A stretch of DNA of 64,000 nucleotides from CAZRWD01 sp964603785 (GTDB lineage: Bacteria > Fermentibacterota > Fermentibacteria > Fermentibacterales > Fermentibacteraceae): the NCBI GenBank assembly GCA_964603785.1, contig CAZRWD010000003.1, forward strand, positions 62,001 through 126,000, written 5' to 3'. The notes under the pieces are model-generated. The model was given only the letters and a program-made list of their open reading frames with translations, did not search any database and had not been told where the DNA came from. Shown here piece by piece: positions 17,164 through 25,128 of the stretch. The stretch's first letter is position 1. Every line of letters starts with the position of its first letter. Position numbers and translations under genes: made by a program.

Positions 17164-18605
17164 CTGCGCCGCCTCCTGTCGATCCTGTCGTCGTAGCTGA
17201 CCGCATCGAACAGGTCGAGAAGGTCTCTCGTGATCTCCTTCTCGCGCTCCCTCTCGAAAGCCCCGCCATCCGGCCCGGGTCCGCCGCCGTCGGCGGGGCC
17301 GCCGGCCGGCATCCCCTCATCGGCGGAAGCCGTCTCCGCCGGGACATCCGCCTCGGGCTCCACGCCCGCAGGTCCGGCGCCGTTCCCGGCCGAATCGGCG
17401 GATTCTCCGACGATTGCCTCCACGGGTCGGGAGGCCGCCGGTTCAGGTGGCGCCGAACGGACCGGGGCCGGACAGGGCCGGGGGACCGCGACCGGAGGGA
17501 GGTCGGCGACCCCCACGGCGGACCTGAGGCTCGCCGCGGCCAGCACCGCGCTCTCGATCACCACGCGCGGCAGGCTGGAGGTTCGAGCCTCGCGGGCCGC
17601 GCCCGAGACGATCCTGAGGATGTCGAGCACCGCCAGGTCCGTCGTGTGGGAGGCGAGCTCCCTCAGGGCCTGGACGTCCCTCTCGGGCAGCTCGGACAGG
17701 CCCGCCTCGCCGCCCGACGCGGCAAGCATGAGGTTCCGGAGGAACTCGACGAACGAGTCGCAGAGCTCCTCGACCCCGTATCCCCGCTCGAGGGCGGCCG
17801 AGACCGTGTCCAGCGCATCCCCCTGCCGCCCGGAGAGGATGGCCCGGACGAGGTTCTCCAGGATCTCGTCCTCGACCACCCTCAGGAGCCCCGCAGCGCT
17901 CTCCCTGGTGATCCTGCCGCCCGCGAAGCTCACCAGCTGGTCCATTATCGAGAGCGCATCGCGGAGGCTGCCGCCGCTCGCCCTGGTGACCATCGAGAGG
18001 GCGTCCGGCTCGATCTCGATGCCCTCCTTCTCGGCCTCCCTGGCTATGTAGGAGGCCATGAGCCCGGCCGGTATGCGCCTGAAGTCGAAGCGCTGGCACC
18101 TGCTGACAATGGTGGCGGGCACCTTCCGGGGCTCGGTCGTGGCGAACACGAACAGGACCGACGGGGGCGGCTCCTCCAGTATCTTGAGGAGGGCGTTGAA
18201 GGCCTCGCGGGTGAGCATGTGCACCTCGTCGATGATGTAGATCTTCCACCGCCCGGCGGCGGAGGAGTACCGGGCCTTCTCGCGCAGGTCGCGTATCTCG
18301 TCGATGCCGCGGTTGCTCGCCCCGTCGATCTCCAGGACGTCGAGGTCGGTGCCGGCGGTGATCCTGAGGCAGCTCGGGCACTCCTGGCAGGGCTCGGGCG
18401 TGGGGCCGTTCCCGCAGTTCAGCGCCTTGGCGAGTATCCTCGCGGTGGTGGTCTTCCCGACCCCCCTGGGGCCGGTGAAGAGGTAGGCGTGGCCGGTCCT
18501 GCCGGTCCTTATGGCGTTCATCAGGGTGACGGTGATGTGCTCCTGCGCGAGGACGTCGGCAAAGGCCTGCGGTCTCCATTTGCGGGCGAAAACGAGGTAG
18601 CTCAA
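17160..18605 (-). CDS. dnaX: DNA polymerase III subunit gamma/tau
   Basis: Clamp-loader ATPase of 481 residues. Walker A is FTGPRGVGKTTT; a zinc-binding cluster of four cysteines follows within CGNGPTPEPCQECPSC; Walker B is IIDEVHML; sensor 1 is VFATTEPRKVPATIVSRCQRF. Domain III ends near residue 360, followed by a Pro/Ala/Gly-rich acidic linker and a short basic terminus, so a long tau-type region is missing. The start is TTG at 18605, preceded by GGAGG three bases away. The SRP RNA gene lies just upstream, as in Bacillus. Confidence 0.95.
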   Translation of the reverse strand: MSYLVFARKWRPQAFADVLAQEHITVTLMNAIRTGRTGHAYLFTGPRGVGKTTTARILAKALNCGNGPTPEPCQECPSCLRITAGTDLDVLEIDGASNRGIDEIRDLREKARYSSAAGRWKIYIIDEVHMLTREAFNALLKILEEPPPSVLFVFATTEPRKVPATIVSRCQRFDFRRIPAGLMASYIAREAEKEGIEIEPDALSMVTRASGGSLRDALSIMDQLVSFAGGRITRESAAGLLRVVEDEILENLVRAILSGRQGDALDTVSAALERGYGVEELCDSFVEFLRNLMLAASGGEAGLSELPERDVQALRELASHTTDLAVLDILRIVSGAAREARTSSLPRVVIESAVLAAASLRSAVGVADLPPVAVPRPCPAPVRSAPPEPAASRPVEAIVGESADSAGNGAGPAGVEPEADVPAETASADEGMPAGGPADGGGPGPDGGAFEREREKEITRDLLDLFDAVSYDDRIDRRRRR

Positions 18606-18630
18606 TGTCCTCCGTCCGGGTTCCTGGGGG

Positions 18631-18783
18631 CCGGCCGCACGATGACGGCTCCCCGGCCGCCGGGGGGATGGCGCATCACCCGGCAGCTGCCGCTTACCGC
18701 TGCTACCTTCCGGTCCTCACGGGGTTCACGGACTGCCGCTGTGCGGTCCCGCCGAGGCCGCCCGGGAGCCCGCGCGGCCGACC
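18631..18783 (-). ncRNA. ffs: Signal recognition particle RNA (4.5S-like)
   Basis: On the minus strand the conserved apical domain IV reads GAGGACCGGAAGGTAGCAGC, flanked by CCCCGU and GGUAAGCGG, the Ffh-binding loop with its GGAA tetraloop and asymmetric loop. The flanks pair into a long rod: GGCCGC near the 5' end with GCGGCC near the 3' end, and GGCUCCCGG with CCGGGGAGCC. The size is about 150 bases; exact ends are estimated from the pairing and from a TATAAT box at 18795-18790. Confidence 0.9.
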
Positions 18784-18789
18784 GCTTCA

Positions 18790-18817
18790 ATTATAAGGAC
18801 GGTGCCGTGCCCGTCCA
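18790..18817 (-). promoter_or_regulatory. Promoter of the SRP RNA gene
   Basis: A perfect TATAAT lies at 18795-18790 (minus strand). TGGACG at 18817-18812, 16 bases upstream, matches TTGACA at four positions. Initiation seven bases downstream (about 18783) coincides with the predicted 5' end of the RNA rod. The promoter is wedged between the PP2C-like gene's stop (18822) and the RNA. Confidence 0.7.
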
Positions 18818-18821
18818 GCGA

Positions 18822-20207
18822 TCAGGGAACGATGAGGATGCGATAGCAGCTGCTGTCGGCGGAGGCCGGGACCCCCTCGGGGAGCGTGCCGAGACAGCAG
18901 CTCTCCTCCCCCTGGCGGCTGCGGTCGCCGTTCGCGTAGATGGCGAACCGCCGGATCCATGGGGCGCCCCCCGCCACGCTCGACCTCGTCTCGACTATCA
19001 CCGCGGTCCTGGCCGCGGAGGCCGAGTCGACGCCGGGCAGCCAGGCTGCGAAGGCCGGGACTCCGGTCTCGCGGACCACCACTATCCCGTCGAGAGGGAT
19101 GGGTCCCGGCAGCCCCGAACCGGCGGCGGCGGCGGCAGCAGCCGGGAGGGCCGCCGAGTCGCCGGCCAGGCAGTAGACCCCGCTGGCGAGCTCCTCGTAG
19201 AGGGGGTCGGGAGGGGCGGTCACGAAGATGTCGAGGGTGTCCGGCCCCAGACCGGCGGGATCGGTGCCGAAGGAGATGGAGGGGATGGGCGGTGCCGGGG
19301 CGGCGGGCCGGGCCGTGTCCGGAGGAGCGATGTCGAGGGGCATCACTGTGACCACGCTGTCGGGCCGGGACCCTCCACCGGCCCTGCCGTCGTCCGCACC
19401 CCCGCAGAAGATCCCCCTGCCCGCGACGACAGCCAGCACGGCGACGGCCAGAGAGACGGCCAGGAACGGGATCAGCCGGAGTCCGCGGCCACGTTTCGCC
19501 CTGCTCCTCCCCTCGCCGACGATCGCCGCCGCCCCGCCCCGCCTCCGGAACCTGGCGCGCGACTCCCGGACGAGCCTCTCCAGCGCGTCTGCGGGATTGC
19601 CATGGGCGTCCTTCAGCACGGCCGCGATCCTGCCGGGAGCGAGATGGTGCCAGATTCCGGAGGTCATGAGCAGGACCGTCCGGCCCTCCTCGAGGCGCAG
19701 ATGGACGGTCTGCGGCTTCAGGTCCTTCTGTCCGAGGAAGAGCGTCAGGTCGCGGGACCTCGCGCTCCATGCGGGGTCGCCGGGCGACAGGCCCATCTCG
19801 TTCGCGAGGGTGTGCTCCGCAGTGAGGGGCGAGACGTGCCTCCCGTCGGACAGGAATGCGCGCCCCGCGCCTGCGTGGACTATCCAGACCTCGTCGCCCG
19901 AGAATGCAGCCGCGGTGACCGAGCAGCCTCTCAGGTCGTCCCGGGATATCCTCTCCCCGGCCTCGTGGAAGGCTTCCGAGAGGGCCTCGCCCACCCTGTA
20001 GGCCACGCCTTCGGCGAATATGTCGCGGATGACCGATACGGCGGTCTCAGCTGCGCGCCTGTCGCCTCCGGTGCCTTCCGAGACGATGACCACGGAGGCG
20101 AAGGGGTACTCGCCCCGGAACCCGTCGCTCGCCGAAAGGGATTCATGCCGGCTGCGGCCCCTGGCGGAGAGCCAGGATGCCTCTGTTCGAACGGGCTGCC
20201 TGATAAT
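18822..20207 (-). CDS. Membrane-anchored PP2C-like pseudophosphatase
   Basis: The N-terminal ~200 residues follow a bacterial PP2C fold, but every visible metal-binding Asp is replaced: DGMGG is SEGTGG, GDSR is GAGR, and SDG is TSGI. A transmembrane helix (IPFLAVSLAVAVLAVVAGRG) and a Pro/Ala-rich extracytoplasmic domain of ~190 residues with three cysteines follow. The GTG at 20093 would cut off the first PP2C strand; the same open frame continues upstream (RGRSRHESLSASD) to ATT/ATC at 20207/20204 behind GGGAGGGG, with no ATG, GTG or TTG between. I therefore extend the gene to 20207. If standard starts are required, use 20093. A regulatory or sensing role is inferred. Confidence 0.7.
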   Translation of the reverse strand: MIRQPVRTEASWLSARGRSRHESLSASDGFRGEYPFASVVIVSEGTGGDRRAAETAVSVIRDIFAEGVAYRVGEALSEAFHEAGERISRDDLRGCSVTAAAFSGDEVWIVHAGAGRAFLSDGRHVSPLTAEHTLANEMGLSPGDPAWSARSRDLTLFLGQKDLKPQTVHLRLEEGRTVLLMTSGIWHHLAPGRIAAVLKDAHGNPADALERLVRESRARFRRRGGAAAIVGEGRSRAKRGRGLRLIPFLAVSLAVAVLAVVAGRGIFCGGADDGRAGGGSRPDSVVTVMPLDIAPPDTARPAAPAPPIPSISFGTDPAGLGPDTLDIFVTAPPDPLYEELASGVYCLAGDSAALPAAAAAAAGSGLPGPIPLDGIVVVRETGVPAFAAWLPGVDSASAARTAVIVETRSSVAGGAPWIRRFAIYANGDRSRQGEESCCLGTLPEGVPASADSSCYRILIVP

Positions 20208-20225
20208 GCCCCTCCCGGAAGGGTG

Positions 20226-20301
20226 TGGTGGAGATGAGCGGACTCGAACCGCCGGCCTCTGCCTTGCGAAAGCAGCGCTCTACCAGCTGAGCTACATCCC
20301 C
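20226..20301 (-). tRNA. tRNA-Ala (anticodon CGC)
   Basis: A complete cloverleaf on the minus strand: acceptor GGGGATG/CATCTCC with the G3-U70 pair diagnostic of alanine, D arm GCTC...GAGC, anticodon loop TTCGCAA (CGC), and T loop GTTCGAG. The 3' CCA is encoded (20228-20226). It lies between the PP2C-like gene and the TPR protein gene. Confidence 0.96.
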
Positions 20302-20348
20302 GCCACGACGGAATGCAATACTGCGAAATCAGGAGCGATCGGGCAAGG

Positions 20349-22400
20349 TCACGGAGCCGCCAGCACCCTCCCGTCGCCCCGGATCCTCACGAAGTCGGGG
20401 TTCGCCTCGTCGACCGCCATGGACAGCCCGTTCGATGCGTACAGGATCGAGGCCGAACGGACGCTGAGGTCCCTGCCGCCGGTCTCGATGACACCGTGCC
20501 TTCCTCCAGTGAAGATCACCGTCCTGCCTCCGGAGGAAGCGCGGGACATGGCGGGCAGGGCCCGGCTCTCCGCCGGGACGAGGTCGAGCAGGCTGTCGGA
20601 GAGCGCCGTCCTGTCGGCCCTTACGAGGTCACCGGGCTCGACGTCAACGACGACCGGCACCCTCGAGGCCTGTCCCAGCCAGATCGTTCCGGAACCCTCC
20701 ACGAGACGCCTCTGACCGTCGATCACCAGCCTGATGGAGGCATCGTGCGCCACGACGAAGGCGAGCTTCACCTCGAGCGACCCCTTAGAGAGGTCGACCC
20801 GCAGCAGATCCTCGGGGGATGGCGGGGCCAGGGTGAAGACGGCGGGCTCGACGGCACCCCGGACATCCGTGCCGGGTCCGGTCGCGGCCTCAGCGGCCAC
20901 GACGGCCTCGGGCGGAGCCTCCTCGACCACGGGCCCGGGGGGCACTTCCTGCACAGCCGCCTCGGGCTGAGCCTCCTCCGCCACCGGCTCGGGTGGCATC
21001 TCCGGCGCTACGGCCTCGGGCTGAGCCTCCTCCGCCACCGGCTCGGGTGGCANNNNNNNNNNNNNNNNNNNNNNNNNNNNNNNNNNNNNNNNNNNNNNNN
21101 NNNNNNNNNNNNNNNNNNNNNNNNNNNNNNNNNNNNNNNNNNNNNNNNNNNNCGCTACGGCCTCGGGGGGAGCCTCCTCCGCCACCGGCTCGGGTGGCAT
21201 CTCCGGCGCTGCGGGCTCGGGCGGAGCCTCCTCGACAACAGGCTCGGGGGGCGCCTCCCCGTCGAGCCCGGGAAGGCCGAACACCGTCTCCAGGAAGACC
21301 GGACGGGTGTCTTCGGATCGGCCTGCATCGTCGGGCGGGGCCTCGGGCGCAACCCCCGCAGGCACGGGCCCGGCCGGGATGGCGGGTGCGGCCTCCGGCA
21401 GCTCGTCGGGCGCCGACTGGAAGATGCTCTCCAGCACGGGCAGGGGGCCGGCGGCAGGCGATGCCACCTCCGGCGCGGCCCCGGCGTTCTCCTCTTCCGC
21501 AGCAGGGGCGGTCTCCCCTGCTCCGGATCCGGCCGGCTCGCCGCCCTCGCCCTCCCGGGCGGTCTCCACGGATTCGTCCGCGGCCGGCCGGGCCTCCTCC
21601 GCGGGCCTGATCCCGAACAGGGTGTCCAGGTCCACCCGACCGGGCTCGACCTGTCCGGGCCCGCCGGGCTCCTCCTTCTCCTGCCCACCGTGGAAGACCG
21701 ACTCCAGCTCGAAGCCTCCCCCACCACCCTCCGATCCAAGCAGACTCGAAATGTCCCTGACCTCCTTCTTCGGCTCCTCGGCCTCCGTCTTCGCGGCGAG
21801 GTCTATCCCTACGCTGGAGAGGAGTTCCGACACGCCGCTGTCGGCCTCGGCCTCGGAGGATACGCCGATGTCCTTGAGAAGGCTCTCGACATCGTCGCCC
21901 GAGGCGAAGACGTCCTCGGAGGCGGGCTGGTCCGGGAACACCTGGAAGTCGCTCCCGGGCTTGCGGGAAGGCGGTGCGGCCGGGGCGGTCCGCGCCGCGG
22001 GCACCGTGTTCGCGGCCTGGTCGGCCTGCCTGACCGACAGCCTCCCGAGGGCCGTGGCGGCTCCCCTGTGCGCGGGCTCCCTGTCGACCACCGCCTCGTA
22101 GTTGTCCCTCGCCGTCTCGAACTCGCCCAGCTCCTCCAGGACCTGCCCGAGTCTGTAGTGGTGGGGAACGCTCCCTATCTCGAGGGTCGTGAGCTGCTCG
22201 AGCTGCTCCCTGGCCTCGGACCAGAGGCCGAGAGCCATGCATGCGTCGGCCAGGAGGCTTCTCGCGCGCGCCCTCGTCCCTATCAGACTGACGGCCTTGA
22301 GCAGGAGCTCCCTGGCCTGTTCGGTCAGCCCGCCGGCCAGGTAGCCCTCGGCCTCCCTGCACAGAGCATTGTAGGTATCGCTTGTGAAGGCGTCGGACAC
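20349..22400 (-). CDS. TPR protein with Pro/Glu repeat region (contains assembly gap)
   Basis: Residues ~1-130 form TPR-like helices (EQARELLLKAVSLIG, YRLGQVLEELGEFETARDNY). A long acidic disordered region then carries short repeated motifs (DVESLLKDIGV, ESVFHGG, DTLFGIRP, ESIFQSAP, ETVFGLPG). An 18-residue tandem repeat of the PPEPVAEEAxPEAVAPEM type follows, interrupted by 100 N. The C-terminus is a beta-rich domain (VFTLAPPSPEDLLRVDLSKG onward). The frame is the same on both sides of the gap if its length is taken literally, but true repeat number is unknown. GTG at 22400 has GGGAGG six bases upstream and is preferred to a start 39 bases earlier. Function unknown; probably a scaffold. Confidence 0.75.
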   Translation of the reverse strand: MSDAFTSDTYNALCREAEGYLAGGLTEQARELLLKAVSLIGTRARARSLLADACMALGLWSEAREQLEQLTTLEIGSVPHHYRLGQVLEELGEFETARDNYEAVVDREPAHRGAATALGRLSVRQADQAANTVPAARTAPAAPPSRKPGSDFQVFPDQPASEDVFASGDDVESLLKDIGVSSEAEADSGVSELLSSVGIDLAAKTEAEEPKKEVRDISSLLGSEGGGGGFELESVFHGGQEKEEPGGPGQVEPGRVDLDTLFGIRPAEEARPAADESVETAREGEGGEPAGSGAGETAPAAEEENAGAAPEVASPAAGPLPVLESIFQSAPDELPEAAPAIPAGPVPAGVAPEAPPDDAGRSEDTRPVFLETVFGLPGLDGEAPPEPVVEEAPPEPAAPEMPPEPVAEEAPPEAVAXXXXXXXXXXXXXXXXXXXXXXXXXXXXXXXXXXPPEPVAEEAQPEAVAPEMPPEPVAEEAQPEAAVQEVPPGPVVEEAPPEAVVAAEAATGPGTDVRGAVEPAVFTLAPPSPEDLLRVDLSKGSLEVKLAFVVAHDASIRLVIDGQRRLVEGSGTIWLGQASRVPVVVDVEPGDLVRADRTALSDSLLDLVPAESRALPAMSRASSGGRTVIFTGGRHGVIETGGRDLSVRSASILYASNGLSMAVDEANPDFVRIRGDGRVLAAP
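20890..21254 (-). repeat. 54-base tandem repeat encoding PPEPVxEEAxPExxxxEM
   Basis: At least four to five copies of an 18-codon unit flank the N run. Units differ at a few positions (APPEP, AQPEA, QEV), so the array is degenerate. Repeat identity is presumably why the assembly broke here, and the number of copies in the genome may exceed those visible. Confidence 0.8.
21053..21152. other. Assembly gap (100 N)
   Basis: Exactly 100 undetermined bases lie within the Pro/Glu repeat. The round number indicates a scaffold gap of unknown real size, not sequenced ambiguity. Confidence 0.98.
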
Positions 22401-22495
22401 CGCAAACCTCCCGGGCTGGTCGGTCGACCCGACACGCAAACCTATCAGGGCCCGGCGGGCCGGGTGCGAGGCCCCGCTCTCCGGGCAGGAGACGG

Positions 22496-22588
22496 TGGCG
22501 GAGAGAGAGGGATTCGAACCCTCGAGGACGTTTTCACGCCCTACACGATTTCCAATCGTGCTCCATAGACCAGCTCGGACATCTCTCC
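22496..22588 (-). tRNA. tRNA-Ser (anticodon GGA)
   Basis: Minus-strand class II tRNA: acceptor GGAGAGA/TCTCTCC, discriminator G73, encoded CCA (22498-22496), anticodon stem CACGA/TCGTG with loop TTGGAAA (GGA), a long variable arm around GGGCGTGAAAACGTCC, and T loop GTTCGAA. These are all serine features. Confidence 0.96.
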
Positions 22589-22609
22589 GCGCGCTGTCTG
22601 ACGGCTGAT

Positions 22610-22638
22610 AGAATAGGCGAGCCCCCCCCTGGTGTCAA
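22610..22638 (-). promoter_or_regulatory. Promoter of tRNA-Ser(GGA)
   Basis: On the minus strand TTGACA (22638-22633), a perfect -35, is followed after 17 bases by TATTCT (22615-22610). Initiation would fall about 22603, 15 bases before the mature tRNA. It is one of the best promoters in the window. Confidence 0.75.
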
Positions 22639-22707
22639 CGAAAAGGGCGTTCAGGAGGCGAGTATCGGGCTTTCGGGAGCGGGCGGGGGGAACACCGCGG
22701 GGTCCTC

Positions 22708-23616
22708 TCAGGGGCAGTACCTGCAGCTGTCGAACGCACGGGCGAGCTTGAACCGCCGCCAGCCCTTCGCGGCCATCCAGGACGCCCCGGAGGGGGAGGT
22801 CATCGAGGGTGCGTCGGGCCCGGCGAAGGGGCAGGGCCTGAGGACGGCCCGCGCATCGAGGAAGAGGCAGTCGGCGAAGGGGCACCGGCCGGGCTCCCTG
22901 CGCAGGACCACGGAGCCGTCCGGCCCGATCCCCCACGGACACGCGGGGTCGTCGAGGGGCAGCATCTCCCGCCTGCCCACATGGTGCCCGGAGGGGTCGT
23001 AGAGCCCGAAGACGGTCCCGGTCATCCCCCAGCCCTCCCTCCGGGCAAGGTCCTCGAACGCCGGCCCGTCGGCTGCGGAGGGCTTCCAGAGGGTCAGCAC
23101 GACCTCCACCAGGGCGCCGCCGGACGATGCCAGGCGGATGGCGGAGAGCGCCTCCTCCAGCCTGTCCTCCCCCCTGATCGCCCTCCAGGAGGCGGGCGAG
23201 GCCGCGGGCAGGGAGAATATCCACCTGTCGACCGCGGCGGGTGCTCCTGAAACGGGCATGCCCAGGCCGATCGTGCTCACGGAGACCATCCGGGCCCCGG
23301 CCGAGGCGAGCGAGGCGAGCTCGCCTAGCGCCTGGGAGGCCAGGGGGTCGGAATGCCTGCCCGCGAAGTGGACGGTAACCGGACGGGAGGGCCTGGAGTC
23401 GAGCCAGGCGACCATCGCGCCCGCCTCGAGGAATGCCGGGGATGCAGGCTGGGCGCAGCCGCGGCATCCTCCCGTGCAGGCCTCCGTGGGCTCTATCGCG
23501 AGGCTCCTGGGCACCCCCGACGCGGCCGACCCGGCCATGCCCGCGGCCAGGCGCGCGGGCCAGAGGACGCCCTTCCTCTTCAGCAGCATGGCGAAGGTGA
23601 CCAGCGAGCGCTTCAA
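22708..23616 (-). CDS. Radical SAM family protein with C-terminal cysteine cluster
   Basis: The 302-residue product has the radical SAM Cx3Cx2C motif as EACTGGCRGCAQP, preceded by a strand (PRSLAIEPT) as in other members. The C-terminal third has further cysteines (GRCPFADC, RPCPF, SCRYCP) resembling a SPASM/twitch auxiliary cluster site. That pattern belongs to enzymes modifying peptides or cofactors, but no substrate peptide or partner is evident nearby. TTG at 23616 overlaps the maf stop (TTGA), so it is co-transcribed with maf and dtd. Family fairly secure; function unknown. Confidence 0.78.
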   Translation of the reverse strand: MKRSLVTFAMLLKRKGVLWPARLAAGMAGSAASGVPRSLAIEPTEACTGGCRGCAQPASPAFLEAGAMVAWLDSRPSRPVTVHFAGRHSDPLASQALGELASLASAGARMVSVSTIGLGMPVSGAPAAVDRWIFSLPAASPASWRAIRGEDRLEEALSAIRLASSGGALVEVVLTLWKPSAADGPAFEDLARREGWGMTGTVFGLYDPSGHHVGRREMLPLDDPACPWGIGPDGSVVLRREPGRCPFADCLFLDARAVLRPCPFAGPDAPSMTSPSGASWMAAKGWRRFKLARAFDSCRYCP

Positions 23617-24206
23617 TCCCCCGCTCCGAGCAGTCCGCGGAGAGTCTCGACCATCCTGGCCACGGGCAGTCCCATCACGTTGTAGAAGCACCCATCGATC
23701 CTCTCGACGAGGAGGCTGCCGAAGCCCTGGATGCCGTATGCCCCGGCCTTGTCGAGAGGCTCGCCGGTGGCTGCGTACTCCTCTATCTCCCTGCTGGACA
23801 GGCTCCTGAAGAGCACGCGGGTGACCTCCACGAAACAGGCCGGCCTGTCGAGCGGTCCGCCCGCGAGGGCCACGCCCCCGTACACCTCGTGCCATGCACC
23901 GGAAAGCATCGAGAGCATCCTGCAGGCCTCCGCGCGGTCAGCCGGCTTCCCCAGCACCCTGCCCCCGACCTGCACCAGGGTGTCGGCTCCGAGGACGAGC
24001 CTCCCCGGCATGGACGGGGACACATCCAGCGCCTTGGCGAGAGCATGTCTTCCCACGGTCTCGCCCGGGGGGCCCGAGTCGTTGTCCTCGGGCACGCCGG
24101 GGACCACGACCTCGAACGGGATGCCCGCCTGGGCCAGGATGCTCCTCCTCCGGGGCGACCTGCTCGCCAGCACGAGGGGTTCGGCGAGCGGCCACGAGAA
24201 GCTCAG
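23613..24206 (-). CDS. maf: Maf-family nucleoside triphosphate pyrophosphatase
   Basis: Maf proteins hydrolyse non-canonical or modified NTPs. Motifs: LVLASRSPRR at the start, ETVGRHALAKA, VLGADTLVQVGGRVLGKP, and DKAGAYGIQGFGSLLVERIDG with FYNVMGLPV. The conserved LVLASRSPRR is placed at the very N-terminus by GTG 24173 but extended by eleven codons with CTG at 24206, which forms CTGA with the dtd stop. I chose the CTG because the neighbouring genes all use NTGA overlaps. Alternative start 24173 is acceptable. Confidence 0.88.
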   Translation of the reverse strand: MSFSWPLAEPLVLASRSPRRRSILAQAGIPFEVVVPGVPEDNDSGPPGETVGRHALAKALDVSPSMPGRLVLGADTLVQVGGRVLGKPADRAEACRMLSMLSGAWHEVYGGVALAGGPLDRPACFVEVTRVLFRSLSSREIEEYAATGEPLDKAGAYGIQGFGSLLVERIDGCFYNVMGLPVARMVETLRGLLGAGD

Positions 24207-24661
24207 GAGCGTCTCCTCTCGGACGGGGAGTCGAGCATTATCGTGACGGGGCCGTCGTTGACCAGGGCGACCTCCATCATGGCGCCGAAGACCCCCGTGG
24301 GGACGGACGGCCCGAATGCGCGCAGCTTCTGGGTGAAGAGGTCGAACAGGGCCGAGGCCTCGAGGGGGTCGCGGGCGTTCATGAAGCTCGGCCGCCTTCC
24401 CTTCGAGCAGTCCGCATGCAGGGTGAACTGGCTGACCGCGAGGATGTCGCCGCCCGAGTCGAGCAGGGAGAGGTTCATGTCGCCCGACGCGTCCGGGAAG
24501 ATGCGCAGGTTCACCAGGCGGGAGGCCATCCAGTCGAGATCGGCCTCGGTGTCGTCCCTCCCGAAGCCGGCGAGCACGAGCAGGCCCCTTCCGATGGAGC
24601 CGGCGGGGATCCCTCCCACGCTCACGGTTGCGCTACCGACCCTCTGTACCAGCGCCTTCAT
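24203..24661 (-). CDS. dtd: D-aminoacyl-tRNA deacylase
   Basis: The 152-residue enzyme removes D-amino acids from mischarged tRNA. It begins MKALVQRVGSATVSV, has VNLRIFPDASGDMNLSL, the catalytic SQFTLHAD followed by KGRRPSF, and the cross-subunit Gly-cisPro-like NDGPVTIML. ATG 24661 matches the family start; a GTG three codons upstream is possible. It overlaps the preceding membrane-protein gene by 29 bases. Confidence 0.94.
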   Translation of the reverse strand: MKALVQRVGSATVSVGGIPAGSIGRGLLVLAGFGRDDTEADLDWMASRLVNLRIFPDASGDMNLSLLDSGGDILAVSQFTLHADCSKGRRPSFMNARDPLEASALFDLFTQKLRAFGPSVPTGVFGAMMEVALVNDGPVTIMLDSPSERRRS

Positions 24662-25127
24662 CTTCTCCACGGGGGGCGGCGCCGGCCGGAGCCAGGCAGG
24701 CGATCACCGCGACCACGAGCCCTGCTATGCTGGAGAAGCCGATGGGGAGGCCCACGAGCTGGGCGCACCGGTGCTGCCTCCTGGGGGGCCTGGGCTGGAG
24801 GAGCCGCGCGATGGACCCGGCTGCGAAGATCACCGGGCCGGCCCACCTGAGCATGGGGTCGCCGGGGATCGGGGTGAGTTCCAGGAGCAGGCCGTCCACC
24901 GCCGACACCGCCAGCACGGCATAGGCTCCGAGGGCCGATGTGGTGTCGCCGGAGCCCCCCGGAGGGGCCCCGGCGATCGACCATGCGATGTAAAGGAGCA
25001 CGGTGGCGCCCGTCACCTGGAAGTCAGGATCGCCCCAGGGCAGGTCGAAGCTGACGAGACCGGTCAGCTTCAGCGCGCCGAGGAGCAGCGCGAAGGCCAG
25101 CAGGCGGAGGGCGGCGTGCCTCGACAT
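24633..25127 (-). CDS. Small polytopic membrane protein
   Basis: The 164-residue product has four to five hydrophobic helices (LRLLAFALLLGALKLTGLV, VTGATVLLYIAWSIAG, ALGAYAVLAVSAVDGLLLEL, IGFSSIAGLVVAVIACLAP) separated by short loops and a basic PRPPRRQ loop. It ends in a charged tail (RGEDEGAGTEGR). No motif identifies a function. It starts one base after the upstream lipoprotein stop and overlaps dtd. Confidence 0.7.
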   Translation of the reverse strand: MSRHAALRLLAFALLLGALKLTGLVSFDLPWGDPDFQVTGATVLLYIAWSIAGAPPGGSGDTTSALGAYAVLAVSAVDGLLLELTPIPGDPMLRWAGPVIFAAGSIARLLQPRPPRRQHRCAQLVGLPIGFSSIAGLVVAVIACLAPAGAAPRGEDEGAGTEGR

Positions 25128-25128
25128 G

